A stretch of DNA of 44,239 nucleotides from an uncultured Prevotellaceae bacterium (GCA_902792855.1 CADBBP010000027.1:4789-49027), one strand, 5' to 3'; positions 16,276 through 25,942 are shown, counted from the stretch's first letter. Notes: generated by a model from the sequence alone, not told the origin. Made by a program: numbers and translations.

Positions 16276-19200
16276 ATGAACAAATCTACCAAAACATTGT
16301 TGCTTGCCTTGGCTGTCGTCCTTGCACTTCCCGCTGCGGCACAGCAACTCGCCTTCCCCGGTGCACAGGGGTGGGGGCGCTTCGCCACCGGCGGGCGCAC
16401 AGGAACCGTCTATCACGTGACCAATCTCAATGACACTGGCTCCGGCTCCTTGCGCGACGCTGTGAGCCAGCCCAACCGAATCATCGTCTTCGACGTCGCC
16501 GGTGTCATCAACATCAACGACCGCATCGTCTTCGCCAAAAACCTTTATGTGGCAGGGCAGACGGCTCCGGGAGAGGGCATCACCGTCTATGGAGACGGCG
16601 TCTCTTTCTCAGGAGCCTCCAACATCATCGTGCGCCACATGCGCTTCCGGATGGGCAAGGGGGGGGCCTCCGGCAAGGATTGTGCAGGCATCGCCTCGGG
16701 CACCAACATGATTTTCGACCACTGCTCCTTCGCGTGGGGACTTGACGAGGTGTTCTCCATCAACCCCGACGGGAAGGGAGACCTGCACAACATCACGCTG
16801 ATGAACTGCGTCTTCGGGCAGGGACTTCTCACACACTCCGCCGGCGGCCTCATCCAGGCCGACAGCATCACCCTTTACCGCAACTTCTACTGCGACAATG
16901 CCACGAGAAACAACAAGGTGAAGGGCGCACACCAGTATGTCAACAACATCGTTTACAACTGGAAAAACGGATGCTATCTCATGGGTGGCGACTCACAGGG
17001 AAAGAGTTATGCCAACACCCAGGGCAACCTCTTCATCAACGGCCCCGCCGGCGGTGGGGACGCCTGCACTTCCGGCAACAGCGACTTCAACATCTACGCC
17101 GACGACAACTGGCAGGACAAAAACAAGGACGGGGCATTCAATCCCTACCTCATCCCCAACAGCGAATATGGGGGTGGCCCCACCTTCCGCTCCACGCCAT
17201 TCCCATACCCGGAACTTGACATCGTCAAGGCCACCACGCTGCTCGACGACCTCTTGCCCACCGTGGGCGCCTCGCTGCCACACCGCGACTACACTGACTG
17301 CTACATGGTGGATGAGTGCCGCTCGTTTGGCACCGACGGCGTCATCATCTCCACGGAGGATGTGATGCCATACGGCAAGCCCTCCACTTGGAAGGTGTGG
17401 GGCGGCAATGCTCGCACCGACACCGACAAGGACGGCATGCCCGACGCATGGGAGACGGCCAACGGCACCGACCCTGCCAAGAACGACGCCATGGCCAAGG
17501 CTGCCAACGGATATGCCAACATAGAGAACTACATCAACAGCATCACGGCGGAGAGCGTGGACGCATTCCTGCGCGCACCACAACTCCTCGGACAGGCCGA
17601 CGCCACACCCACCACCATCACCTTGCAGTGGAGAGACTGGACGGAGGGCGAGGAAGGCTTCATCGTGGAGGTGGAGAAAGACGGCGCCTTCGTGGAGGTG
17701 GCCCGCACTGGGGCTGGTGCCACCACGGCGGTCATCGCACAGGGATTGGAGCCCGCCACGGCTTACAAGGTGCGCGTTTGCGCATACAAGGGTGACATGG
17801 CTTCCGAGTACGCCACGGCAACGGTGAAAACCATGCAGGAGCAGGTGGAGATGGTGGATGTGGACAATTACCAGCCCGACTACACCTGGAAAGGCGGCGA
17901 CAACACATGGGACACCACCACGGAGGCATGGCTTGAGGGCGTCTATGCCGACGGGGGAAAGGTGCTCTTCAATGGTGAAGAGGATGCCACGGTGACGCTC
18001 GCACAGGCCGTGGCACCACAGGCCGTTGTCGTCAAGGGGGCGGCCAGCACCACATTCTCCGGTTCCGGGAAAATCACTGGAGCCGCCTCGGTCAACAAGG
18101 CAGGAAGCGGGAAACTCACGCTCGCCACCAACAACGACTACACCGGAGCCACCGTGATACGTGGCGGAGAGGTGGTCATACCCACGCTCAAGGACGGCGG
18201 TGCTGTCAGTTCCATCGGAGCTAGCTTGGAGTACGCTCAAAACTGGGTGTGGTATGGCGGTACATGGAGATACATCGGAGCCACCACGTCCACCAACCGC
18301 AGTGCCATGATTTACAAGGACACGGAGCTCAACATACAGAATGCCAACACCACGCTCACCATGTCGGGGAAGATGGAGGGAGAGGCCGGCCTCACCCTCA
18401 ACGGCGCCGGAACGCTCGCACCCAAGACGAAGGACTTCTTCAGCTACGGCGGTCCCACCACGGTGAAGGGTGGCTTGCTCAAACTCAACGGCGTTTCTAC
18501 TTTGTGGAGCGACAAGATATGCACGCTCGGAAAATCCAAGCTCGTCCTCGCCGGTGGGGAGTTCCGCACACAGGACCCCAACGACACATACTCCACTTAC
18601 GACTTCCCCATCGAGGTGGCACCCGACACCTATTCAAAGGTGTATTTCTGCCGCAACTGTTCCATCAAGAGCAACGTCACCGGCACCGGGGCATTGGAAT
18701 GGGAGGTCAACTGGGTGCGCGAGTACATCAACGGTGACTGGAGGGGCTTCTACGGCACGCTCGTCGTCAACGGCACCGGCTCGTCGAACAATGGGGCGCA
18801 GTTCATGCTCAACAACGGCAGCTACAACGGAATACCCAATGCTTCCATCTACTTGAAGGGCAACACCAGAATCATCTACTGGCCCACCAACGGCGAACTG
18901 TATCTTGGAGGGCTCAGCGGCGACACGGGAACCTTCCTTAGCGGAAGCAGCAAGCAGACAGCCGGGCACACCATGACCTGGCACGTGGGAGGGGCCAACA
19001 CCGATGAGACCTTCAAGGGGGTCATCGACAACTGCGCCAGCAGTACGGCATCCAAGTATGACGGCACCACCAATATCATCAAGGAGGGTGATGGGTACTG
19101 GAGGCTTACCGGCACCAACATCTACAAGGGATACACCATCGTCAACGGTGGCAAACTCATCGTCAACGGGAAGAACAACGGCACCGGGGCCGTCACCGTC

Positions 19201-20268
19201 AACGCATCGGCAACGCTCGCAGGAACTGGTTCCGTGGCAGGGGCTGTCACCATCAAGGAAGAGGGTGCCATACAGCCGGGCGACGAGGAAGTGGACAGCA
19301 AGAAACTCACCCTCGGCGGGGCGCTTTCCGTACAGAAGGGTGGCATCGTCAGCATCCCAGCCAACCGTGAGGCGTGCAACACCATTGCCGTCAAGGGGAA
19401 TGTGACATTGGCCGAGGGAGCCATCTTGCAAATCGTCTTCGACGCGAAGAGCATCAACGGCACGTTCGCACAAATTATGCCGGAAATACCGGGTGAGGGA
19501 CAGACATGGGACCTCAGCCAACTCTACACCGCCGGCATCATCAAGGTGGTGGGCGGCGAGAACAACCCCAACGTCGAGCCTGACCCGGGGCCCGGACCTT
19601 CAGGCGAGAAGAAAACAGCTCTTCTCACATGGGGCAACATGTCCACTGACTCTTACGACAACAGCGGGGTGAACAACATGCTCGTCGGCGTGGTGGACGA
19701 CGACGCGGAGGGATTCTCCATGGTGGTCACTGGCAATTTGGAGAAATACTACAGCGCAGCCGACAAAATCAATGTGGTGTATAACGGCAACACGCTCACA
19801 CGAACCACCATCAAGTGTTCCAACGGAGCGGAAAACACCATCTTCCTCCCGGAAAAGGCAAAGGCAACCAAAATCACGCTGTGGAGTTACACCAACGTCT
19901 CCACGCCCAACAGGACCAGTTATTGGGCCTCCGTGGGAGGAAAGACCTACACCGAGGCGGAGTCGGTCATCCTCCAGCCCTCCAAGGACACTGCCAACCC
20001 GTCGTGCGTCAGCTTCGACCTCGACAACCTGGAAAAGACCATCACCTTCAGGAACACCGGCGAGCAGCAGTGTGTCATCATCGCCATCGAATATTTTGAG
20101 GGAGGCGCCGACGGCATGGACAGTGCCTTCTCCTCTGCCACCACGCCCGTACGCGTAGCGTATTATTCCCTCGCCGGAGAGCGCGTCACCACACCAATCA
20201 ACGGCATCTTCCTCATGCGTGTCACCATGAGCGACGGAAGCACCATCACAAGAAAAGTGGCACGATAG
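16276..20268 (+). CDS. secreted family 1 pectate lyase with FN3, autotransporter-type repeats and sorting tail
   Basis: 1330 residues from the ATG at 16276 (the frame opens earlier, but this start gives the signal peptide ending AAAQ and follows a good promoter). Order of parts: a PL1-type pectate lyase domain, about 22-420 (FPGAQGWGRFATGGRTG, IIVRHMRFRMG, DHCSFAWGLDEVFSI, then a basic TRNNKVKG and YVNNIVYNW); a DTDKDGMPDAWE calcium-type loop near 385; a fibronectin type III domain, about 433-521; glycine-rich autotransporter-associated beta-strand repeats, about 575-1025 (NKAGSGKLTLATNNDYTGATVIRGG; NIYKGYTIVNGGKLIVNG); a beta domain; and a C-terminal sorting-like tail. PL1 enzymes cleave polygalacturonate by beta-elimination. 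Much longer than a bare PL1, it is probably cell-surface or secreted through the type IX-like route. Confidence 0.9.
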   Translation: MNKSTKTLLLALAVVLALPAAAQQLAFPGAQGWGRFATGGRTGTVYHVTNLNDTGSGSLRDAVSQPNRIIVFDVAGVININDRIVFAKNLYVAGQTAPGEGITVYGDGVSFSGASNIIVRHMRFRMGKGGASGKDCAGIASGTNMIFDHCSFAWGLDEVFSINPDGKGDLHNITLMNCVFGQGLLTHSAGGLIQADSITLYRNFYCDNATRNNKVKGAHQYVNNIVYNWKNGCYLMGGDSQGKSYANTQGNLFINGPAGGGDACTSGNSDFNIYADDNWQDKNKDGAFNPYLIPNSEYGGGPTFRSTPFPYPELDIVKATTLLDDLLPTVGASLPHRDYTDCYMVDECRSFGTDGVIISTEDVMPYGKPSTWKVWGGNARTDTDKDGMPDAWETANGTDPAKNDAMAKAANGYANIENYINSITAESVDAFLRAPQLLGQADATPTTITLQWRDWTEGEEGFIVEVEKDGAFVEVARTGAGATTAVIAQGLEPATAYKVRVCAYKGDMASEYATATVKTMQEQVEMVDVDNYQPDYTWKGGDNTWDTTTEAWLEGVYADGGKVLFNGEEDATVTLAQAVAPQAVVVKGAASTTFSGSGKITGAASVNKAGSGKLTLATNNDYTGATVIRGGEVVIPTLKDGGAVSSIGASLEYAQNWVWYGGTWRYIGATTSTNRSAMIYKDTELNIQNANTTLTMSGKMEGEAGLTLNGAGTLAPKTKDFFSYGGPTTVKGGLLKLNGVSTLWSDKICTLGKSKLVLAGGEFRTQDPNDTYSTYDFPIEVAPDTYSKVYFCRNCSIKSNVTGTGALEWEVNWVREYINGDWRGFYGTLVVNGTGSSNNGAQFMLNNGSYNGIPNASIYLKGNTRIIYWPTNGELYLGGLSGDTGTFLSGSSKQTAGHTMTWHVGGANTDETFKGVIDNCASSTASKYDGTTNIIKEGDGYWRLTGTNIYKGYTIVNGGKLIVNGKNNGTGAVTVNASATLAGTGSVAGAVTIKEEGAIQPGDEEVDSKKLTLGGALSVQKGGIVSIPANREACNTIAVKGNVTLAEGAILQIVFDAKSINGTFAQIMPEIPGEGQTWDLSQLYTAGIIKVVGGENNPNVEPDPGPGPSGEKKTALLTWGNMSTDSYDNSGVNNMLVGVVDDDAEGFSMVVTGNLEKYYSAADKINVVYNGNTLTRTTIKCSNGAENTIFLPEKAKATKITLWSYTNVSTPNRTSYWASVGGKTYTEAESVILQPSKDTANPSCVSFDLDNLEKTITFRNTGEQQCVIIAIEYFEGGADGMDSAFSSATTPVRVAYYSLAGERVTTPINGIFLMRVTMSDGSTITRKVAR

Positions 20269-20272
20269 TTTT

Positions 20273-20307
20273 TCCCTCCCCCGGTGACAAGGCCACCGGG
20301 GGAGGGA
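20273..20307 (+). terminator. strong stem-loop after the pectate lyase gene
   Basis: TCCCTCCCCCGGTG (20273-20286) pairs perfectly with CACCGGGGGAGGGA (20294-20307) over a 7-nt loop, starting 4 nt after the stop codon. No T-run follows (a T-run precedes it instead), so it is a probable terminator or 3' stabiliser of non-classical form. Confidence 0.6.
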
Positions 20308-20423
20308 GACCCTAAGGTCCTTACTCCCCAAGCTCCTTTTGATAGAATCCACGGTCGGGGCGGGTATATTATGGGTGAGACAGTGGCGACAAGTGAAATT
20401 AACATTTCTTATCCCATATTTCC

Positions 20424-20454
20424 TTGGTGAATGGGAAATTTTGTCGTACATTTG
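20424..20454 (+). promoter_or_regulatory. Bacteroidetes-type promoter immediately before dnaG
   Basis: TTG at 20424-20426, 20-nt spacer, TACATTTG at 20447-20454. The -7 box ends only 10 nt before the dnaG ATG at 20465, so the predicted mRNA would have a very short leader of a few nucleotides. Confidence 0.6.
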
Positions 20455-20464
20455 TCGGTTAGAA

Positions 20465-22367
20465 ATGATAGATAGCCGCACCATAGACCGCATCATGGAC
20501 GCCGCCAACATCGTGGATGTCGTCTCAGAGTTTGTCACGCTGAAGAAAAGCGGGGCGAACTACAAGGGGTTGTGCCCCTTCCACAACGACCGGACACCAT
20601 CGTTCTCCGTCTCACCGGCAAGGGGCATTTACAAGTGCTTCTCATGCGGGAAGGCCGGCAATGCCGCCAACTTCATCATGGAGCATGAGCAGATGACTTA
20701 CCCGGAGGCGCTGAAGTGGTTGGCGAAGAAGTACAACATCGACGTGGAGGAGCGCGAGCTCACCCCGGAGGAGCGGCGGCAGGAGACCGAGCGCGAGAGC
20801 ATCTTCATCGTCAACGAGTGGGCGGCAGGCTATTTCAACGACAACCTGCTCAACGACCCCGACGGGAAGGCCATCGGACTGGCCTATTTCCGCTCACGAG
20901 GCTTCCGCGACGACATCATTGCGAAGTTCCGCCTCGGTTTCGCCCTCTCACGACAACGACGAATACCTCGCACTCAGCGGACTGTGCGTCAAGAGGGATG
21001 ACGGTTCGCTCTACGACCGCTTCGCCGGGAGGGTCATTTTCCCATGGATTGGCGTGGGAGGGAAGGTCACCGCTTTCGGCGGCAGGCTGCTCGACGCACG
21101 CACCAAGGGAGTGGCGCAGAAATATGTCAACTCTCCCGACTCCGTGGTCTATCACAAAGACCACGAGCTGTATGGCATCTACCAGGCCAAGAAGGCCATG
21201 TCGAAAGAGGACTGCGTGTACATGGTGGAGGGCTACACCGATGTCATCTCCATGCACCAATGTGGCATAGAGAACGTGGTGGCCAACTCCGGCACGGCCC
21301 TCAGCGTGCACCAGATAAGGCTCCTCCATCGTTTCACGCAGAACGTCGTGCTGCTGTACGACGGTGACGAGGCCGGCATACACGCCGCCTTGCGAGGCAC
21401 CGACATGATGCTCGCCGAGGGGATGAACATCAAGGTGCTGCTCCTGCCCGACGGCGACGACCCCGACAGCTTCGCTCGCAAGCACACCGCCAGCGACTTC
21501 AAAGAATACATCGCGAGTCACCAGACCGACTTCATGGAGTTCAAGACGCAAGTCATGCTCAAGGGAGTCAACGACCCGGTGAAGAGGGCGGAGGCCATCT
21601 CGAGCATCGTCAAGAGCATCAGCGAGGTGAAGGACCCCATCATCAGGGCAACCTACGTCAAGGACTGTTCGCAGCGTACCGGCATCGCCGAGCAGACGCT
21701 CATCAACCAGATGAACAAGTTCATCAGGAGCGGAAGGGAGGAGAGAGCCAGACAAGAGGAGCGCGAGAAGGCAAGGGAGGAGCGCGAGGCGCCCCCGACC
21801 GTGCAACAGGCGGGTCCACCTGCGGCGGCGAAGGTGACAAGGGAACTTGAGCAACTCCTCGTGCAGATGGTCTTGAGGCATGGGGAAGAGACGGCATTCC
21901 GTGGACTGGATGGCGGTGGCGGCGAGACCTACGACCTCACCGTGGCCGAATACATCTACTACGACCTCCAAGAAGACGGGTTGCGGCTCCTCGACGACGT
22001 GTGCCAGGGCATCCTCGAAGAGGCCGTCACCCTCGTGCAGGAAGGGAACAACAACCTCCTCGACCATTTCATCAAGCATCCCGACCCGGCGGTGAGCAAG
22101 CTCGCCTCGCTGTTGGGGGAGGAGAACTATCGCCTCTCGGAGAGCATGCGCATAAAAATGGAGGAGGAGAGGCTCCGGGCACAGGTGGAGCATCTCCTGC
22201 TCGACTATCGCTTGGACATCCTCAAAAACCGGATGGACACCCTGAGAAAGGAATTTATGGCAGCTGGCAGCGACGAGCAGCGCCTCTTGCTGCTCGACGA
22301 AGTGAAGAAATTGCAGGAAATGAGAACAGTGATAGCCAAAAGGCTTGGAAAAAGCATCATCATATAG
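20465..22367 (+). CDS. dnaG: DNA primase DnaG, reading frame interrupted by a frameshift
   Basis: Makes RNA primers for replication. The N-terminal part runs from the ATG at 20465 and carries the CHC2 zinc finger (Cys37, His40, Cys58, Cys61; CPFHNDRTPSF and YKCFSCGKAGNAANF). It goes out of frame around 20940-20960 and would stop at 21001. The rest continues in the next frame from about 20945 (DNDEYLALSGLCVKRDDGSLYDRFAGRV), through the Toprim domain (VYMVEGYTDVISMH, VVLLYDGDEAG), to the stop at 22365-22367. The RNA-polymerase domain around the junction also looks about 12-18 residues short, so a small deletion rather than a single-base slip fits. As dnaG is essential, an assembly or sequencing error, or a rescue mechanism, must be considered. 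A charged, glutamate/arginine-rich linker precedes the C-terminal helicase-binding region. Confidence 0.88.
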
Positions 22368-22381
22368 ACGATAAGTAGATT

Positions 22382-24112
22382 ATGGAAATATTTGCTATTA
22401 TACTTGCAGGAATCATCGGCTTTGCCTACTACCAGTTGTGGTTGAAAAGGAAGAAGGAGATGGAAGAGGCCGAAGCCATCTCCCAGACAACACAATTGAA
22501 GGGGGAGCAGCGGGCGAAAATGCTCGAGAAATGGGCAGACAACGCACTCTCACAACTCCACTGCAAGGTGGCGTGGGCAACGGAAGACGAGGCAAGGGTG
22601 GGTACATACGACTACCAGAACGGCCACTTCAAACTCCATGTGGAGAAATCGTCGCCATACGTGAGAATGTCATACCTCTTCTGCTACAACTCCTCACTCG
22701 ACAACATCGACATCGCAAGGAGCGTGGCCAACAGGTGCAACATCAACAGCGACAACCTGCGCGTGGTTTATAGCGTCAACGACGAGAGGCACGAAATCGA
22801 CATGCACCTCATCTCGGGCCTCCTCCTCCATCCCGACACGGCAAAGAACACCTTTGTCGATGCCATGGCATCCACTTTCAGTTGGCAGAACGCACTCGTC
22901 AGAAGGTTCGACGAGATGGAGAAGACAAAGGACGAGACCGGGGAGGCAGACAGTGAGAAGGCCGATGCAGACAGGAGGCGCGAGTTGTTCATGGTGAGGC
23001 AACAGGAAATGAGGCTCCAGGGAGACGAGAAGGGCATTTTCAGAGCCTCCCTCGGAGAGGGCATCGCCTTGCAGACACTGCTTGAAAAGGCCATGGGCTT
23101 GATGGACGCACACCCCCGCAGGATGGAGGTCTATAGCAACGTGGTGGAAGTGCTCCGCGACGAGGAAGGAATACTGCAATACCGCCTTGACGACCTGGCC
23201 AAGGAACTCAAGGGAGAGGAGGGAAGGAAATACGCCACTGCCACGTTGTGGGTCGTGTTGCCCGACGACCCCAAGACGGAGAGGACCATCGCCATCACGC
23301 TCAACGATGAGGGGAGCGACGGCGACACGGCATGGTTCCGCGTCACCGCCACGCTCGTCCCACTGCCCGCCTCCACGACACATCCTTACCGCCGCGACCC
23401 CAACGTGAACACATGCTCCGTTCTGATGGCGCGTGACAATGTCTCTCGGCAGCAACTCATTGAGGAGAGCAACTACATGTGGAAGGAGGCCGTGCAGAAA
23501 CTGAAAAACGGGGAGGAGGCAACGCTCACGGCTGAGCAGGCACTCATCGCCAGTTGCACCGACAGCACCTTGGCGCAGTTGCTCTATCATGGGAAGAAAC
23601 TCTTCTTGGCTTGGAGGTATTTTGAGGCATTGCCGCTCTTCGAGTCTGCCTTCAGGAGAATGCAGCCCAGGTTCGACAGTATGAAAAACAGGGAGAAGGA
23701 GGCTTTCTACGAGGTGATTTATCACATCGGGTTCTGCTACCTCGACCTCAAGCAGTATGACAAGGCGCTTGCTTACTTGGACATGCTCACAGGGCTGCAC
23801 AGAATATCCTACACCACCGAATTGGTGAATGCCATGGTCAATTCCGGAGACTTCAGGTCGATGAGCACCATTGAAGGCCTCATGGAGACCATCAACGAGA
23901 ACCTCGACCTCGAGGAGGGGGAGAAGCCGGCTGATTACATACAGGCGTTCCTCGCCTTCCTCAACAGGAGAAAGGCGTTCCTGCTCGTTGACAAAAACAA
24001 GTTTGACGAGGCGAAAAAAATGCTCAACAAGATGCTTGAAGACCCGCTGTCGTCAGACTACGCCATCAACGAACTGGCTTACATCCAACGTAAGGAAAAG
24101 GAGGGACTGTAG
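22382..24112 (+). CDS. membrane-anchored TPR-containing protein of unknown function
   Basis: 576 residues, starting 14 nt after dnaG. Residues 3-20 are a transmembrane helix (IFAIILAGIIGFAYYQLWL) followed by a charged linker, so the bulk is probably cytoplasmic. The middle part is mixed alpha/beta without a recognised motif, with a long charged helix near residue 185 (DETGEADSEKADADRRREL). The C-terminal third is helical and TPR-like: YHGKKLFLAWRYFEALPLFESAF, VIYHIGFCYLDLKQYDKALAYLDML, and KAFLLVDKNKFDEAKKMLNKML. TPRs bind partner proteins. I do not recognise a named family. Only 3 nt separate it from the cardiolipin synthase gene, so the two are almost certainly cotranscribed. Confidence 0.85.
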   Translation: MEIFAIILAGIIGFAYYQLWLKRKKEMEEAEAISQTTQLKGEQRAKMLEKWADNALSQLHCKVAWATEDEARVGTYDYQNGHFKLHVEKSSPYVRMSYLFCYNSSLDNIDIARSVANRCNINSDNLRVVYSVNDERHEIDMHLISGLLLHPDTAKNTFVDAMASTFSWQNALVRRFDEMEKTKDETGEADSEKADADRRRELFMVRQQEMRLQGDEKGIFRASLGEGIALQTLLEKAMGLMDAHPRRMEVYSNVVEVLRDEEGILQYRLDDLAKELKGEEGRKYATATLWVVLPDDPKTERTIAITLNDEGSDGDTAWFRVTATLVPLPASTTHPYRRDPNVNTCSVLMARDNVSRQQLIEESNYMWKEAVQKLKNGEEATLTAEQALIASCTDSTLAQLLYHGKKLFLAWRYFEALPLFESAFRRMQPRFDSMKNREKEAFYEVIYHIGFCYLDLKQYDKALAYLDMLTGLHRISYTTELVNAMVNSGDFRSMSTIEGLMETINENLDLEEGEKPADYIQAFLAFLNRRKAFLLVDKNKFDEAKKMLNKMLEDPLSSDYAINELAYIQRKEKEGL

Positions 24113-24115
24113 GAT

Positions 24116-25540
24116 ATGGACGGGCGTGACTGGTTAACTTTGACAATCTACCTTGTGCAGGCATTGCTTGTGGTCTCCATGGCAGTGGTTGTGCTAAGAG
24201 AGAACCGTCAGCCCGTCAAAACCATGGCATGGCTCCTCGTGCTAAGTTTCATCCCCGTGGTGGGCATCGTCCTTTTCATCTTCTTTGGAAAGGATGTCAG
24301 AAAGGAGAAATACATCAGCCGGCACAGCCTCGACCTGCTCACAAGGCAGTCCATGTTGCACTACGTGGAGCAAGGGGCCATCGTGGAGAGCGAGCCTCAT
24401 GCCGAACTCATCCGGCTCTTTGAGAACCAGAACGTGGCCCTGCCTTTCGGCGACAACCAGGTGAAGGTGCTTGCCGACGGGTATGAGTTTTTCCCGGCGT
24501 TGCTCCAGGCCATGAAAAATGCCAAGGAACACATTCATCTCATCACATACATCTTCGACGATGACGCCTTGGGGACGCTCATCGCCGACGCCCTCATCGA
24601 CAAGGCCAAGGAGGGGCTGGTGGTAAGGGTGATTTACGACGACGTGGGTTGTTGGAAGGTGAAGGACAAGTTTTTCCGCAGGATGAGGAAGGGCGGCGTG
24701 CTGATAGAACCTTTCATGCCCGTCCGCTTCCCTTCTCTCACCTCGAAGGTCAACTACCGCAATCACCGAAAAATATGCGTCATCGACGGAAAGGTGGGGT
24801 TCATTGGGGGGATGAACATCGCTTTGAGATATGTCAAGGGCGAGGGGAGGCCATGGCGCGACACGCATCTCAAGGTGGAGGGAAAGGCGGTGTATGGCTT
24901 GCAGACGGCATTCCTCACCGACTGGTATTTCGTCACGCAGACGCTTATCTCGGGCGACGAGTACTATCCCGCCATGGAGAAAATGGAGGGGGGCTCACTT
25001 GTTCAGGTGGTTACCAGCGACCCCACGTCCAGATGGCCGGAGTTGATGCAGGGGTACATCCGCATTTTGCTTGAGGCACGACGTTATGTGTATATCGAAA
25101 CCCCTTATTTCCTTCCCACCGAACCGGTGTCTTTCGCGCTGCGCACATGCGCGCTCGCCGGAGTGGATGTCAGGGTGCTCATGCCGAGGAAGGGGGACTC
25201 CAAGATGGTGCATTGGGCAAGTAGGTCGTTCATTGATGACATGCTCGAGGCCGGGGTGAAATTCTATCTTTACGAGAAGGGTTTCAACCATTCCAAATTG
25301 CTCGTCTGCGATGACAACCTGTGCTCATGCGGTTCGGCAAACGTGGATTTCAGAAGCTTTGAGAACAATTTCGAGGCCAACGCATTCATTTACGACACAA
25401 AGACGGTGAATGAGATGAAAAAAGTCTTATTCGACGACATGGCCCATTGCCGCCGCCTCGACGCTGAAACCTTTGACAAAAGGCCCTTCCTCGAAAAGTT
25501 GTGGGAGTCCGTCATGCGCCTCTTCTCGCCACTGCTGTAA
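24116..25540 (+). CDS. cls: cardiolipin synthase (phospholipase D family)
   Basis: 474 residues. Two N-terminal membrane helices (about 8-27 and 38-57, the PLDc_N type with FIPVVGIVLFIFFGKD) are followed by two phospholipase D HKD motifs: HRKICVID at 217-224 with GGMN after it, and HSKLLVCD at 392-399 followed by GSANVDFRSF. This is the bacterial ClsA arrangement; the enzyme condenses two phosphatidylglycerol molecules to cardiolipin at the inner membrane. Length agrees with the family. It is the last gene of the dnaG-TPR-cls run. Its stop faces the convergent hicB stop with a gap of 2 nt. Confidence 0.92.
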   Translation: MDGRDWLTLTIYLVQALLVVSMAVVVLRENRQPVKTMAWLLVLSFIPVVGIVLFIFFGKDVRKEKYISRHSLDLLTRQSMLHYVEQGAIVESEPHAELIRLFENQNVALPFGDNQVKVLADGYEFFPALLQAMKNAKEHIHLITYIFDDDALGTLIADALIDKAKEGLVVRVIYDDVGCWKVKDKFFRRMRKGGVLIEPFMPVRFPSLTSKVNYRNHRKICVIDGKVGFIGGMNIALRYVKGEGRPWRDTHLKVEGKAVYGLQTAFLTDWYFVTQTLISGDEYYPAMEKMEGGSLVQVVTSDPTSRWPELMQGYIRILLEARRYVYIETPYFLPTEPVSFALRTCALAGVDVRVLMPRKGDSKMVHWASRSFIDDMLEAGVKFYLYEKGFNHSKLLVCDDNLCSCGSANVDFRSFENNFEANAFIYDTKTVNEMKKVLFDDMAHCRRLDAETFDKRPFLEKLWESVMRLFSPLL

Positions 25541-25542
25541 AG

Positions 25543-25884
25543 TCACAGTGTCATTCCCAATGCCTTGGCAACGGCATTCTTGATGAACGCATTGATGCTA
25601 ATGCCAGCCTTGTTGGCTGCCATTGCCGCACCGCTGTGAATTTCGGGAGTTAGTCGCACATTGAGAACACCTGTATAAGGTTTTCTTGGTTCTATGCTAT
25701 TCTCTACACAGAGCTGGAGATAGTCATCTATTGCTCCTTGGAAGTCCATGGTCAGCTCTTCAACGGTTGTACCCTCGTAGGTGATATGGTCTTTTTCCAT
25801 ACCCAGAACCTTGCCAAATAGGCATTTGTCTTCTTCGCTGTACTCAACACTTCCTGTATATCCTTTGTACTTTAAGTATCCCAT
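25543..25884 (-). CDS. HicB-family antitoxin (no HicA partner seen)
   Basis: 113 residues. The N-terminal half is the HicB partial RNase H-like fold (MGYLKYKGYTGSVEYSEEDKCLFGKVLGM, then EELTMDFQGAIDDYLQLC) and the C-terminal half is a ribbon-helix-helix DNA-binding module (GVLNVRLTPEIHSGAAMAANKAGISINAFIKNAVAKAL). HicB antitoxins normally neutralise a HicA mRNA interferase encoded next to them and repress the operon. No intact hicA lies on either side: cls is convergent downstream, and upstream there is only a 15-codon ORF. It is therefore an orphan antitoxin or regulator. Confidence 0.85.
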   Translation of the reverse strand: MGYLKYKGYTGSVEYSEEDKCLFGKVLGMEKDHITYEGTTVEELTMDFQGAIDDYLQLCVENSIEPRKPYTGVLNVRLTPEIHSGAAMAANKAGISINAFIKNAVAKALGMTL

Positions 25885-25894
25885 ATTCAGTGTT

Positions 25895-25942
25895 TTACTT
25901 GATATAGTTGTTCTTTTTCAGATAATTCAACAAGTCACGCAT
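25895..25942 (-). CDS. 15-codon ORF upstream of hicB (leader peptide or hicA remnant)
   Basis: The minus strand reads MRDLLNYLKKNNYIK followed by TAA, ending 10 nt before the hicB ATG. An in-frame stop lies just upstream, so this is not the end of a longer gene in this frame. The lysine-rich amphipathic helix is compatible with the C-terminal end of some HicA toxins, or with a leader peptide. It may also be a chance ORF. Confidence 0.2.
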   Translation of the reverse strand: MRDLLNYLKKNNYIK

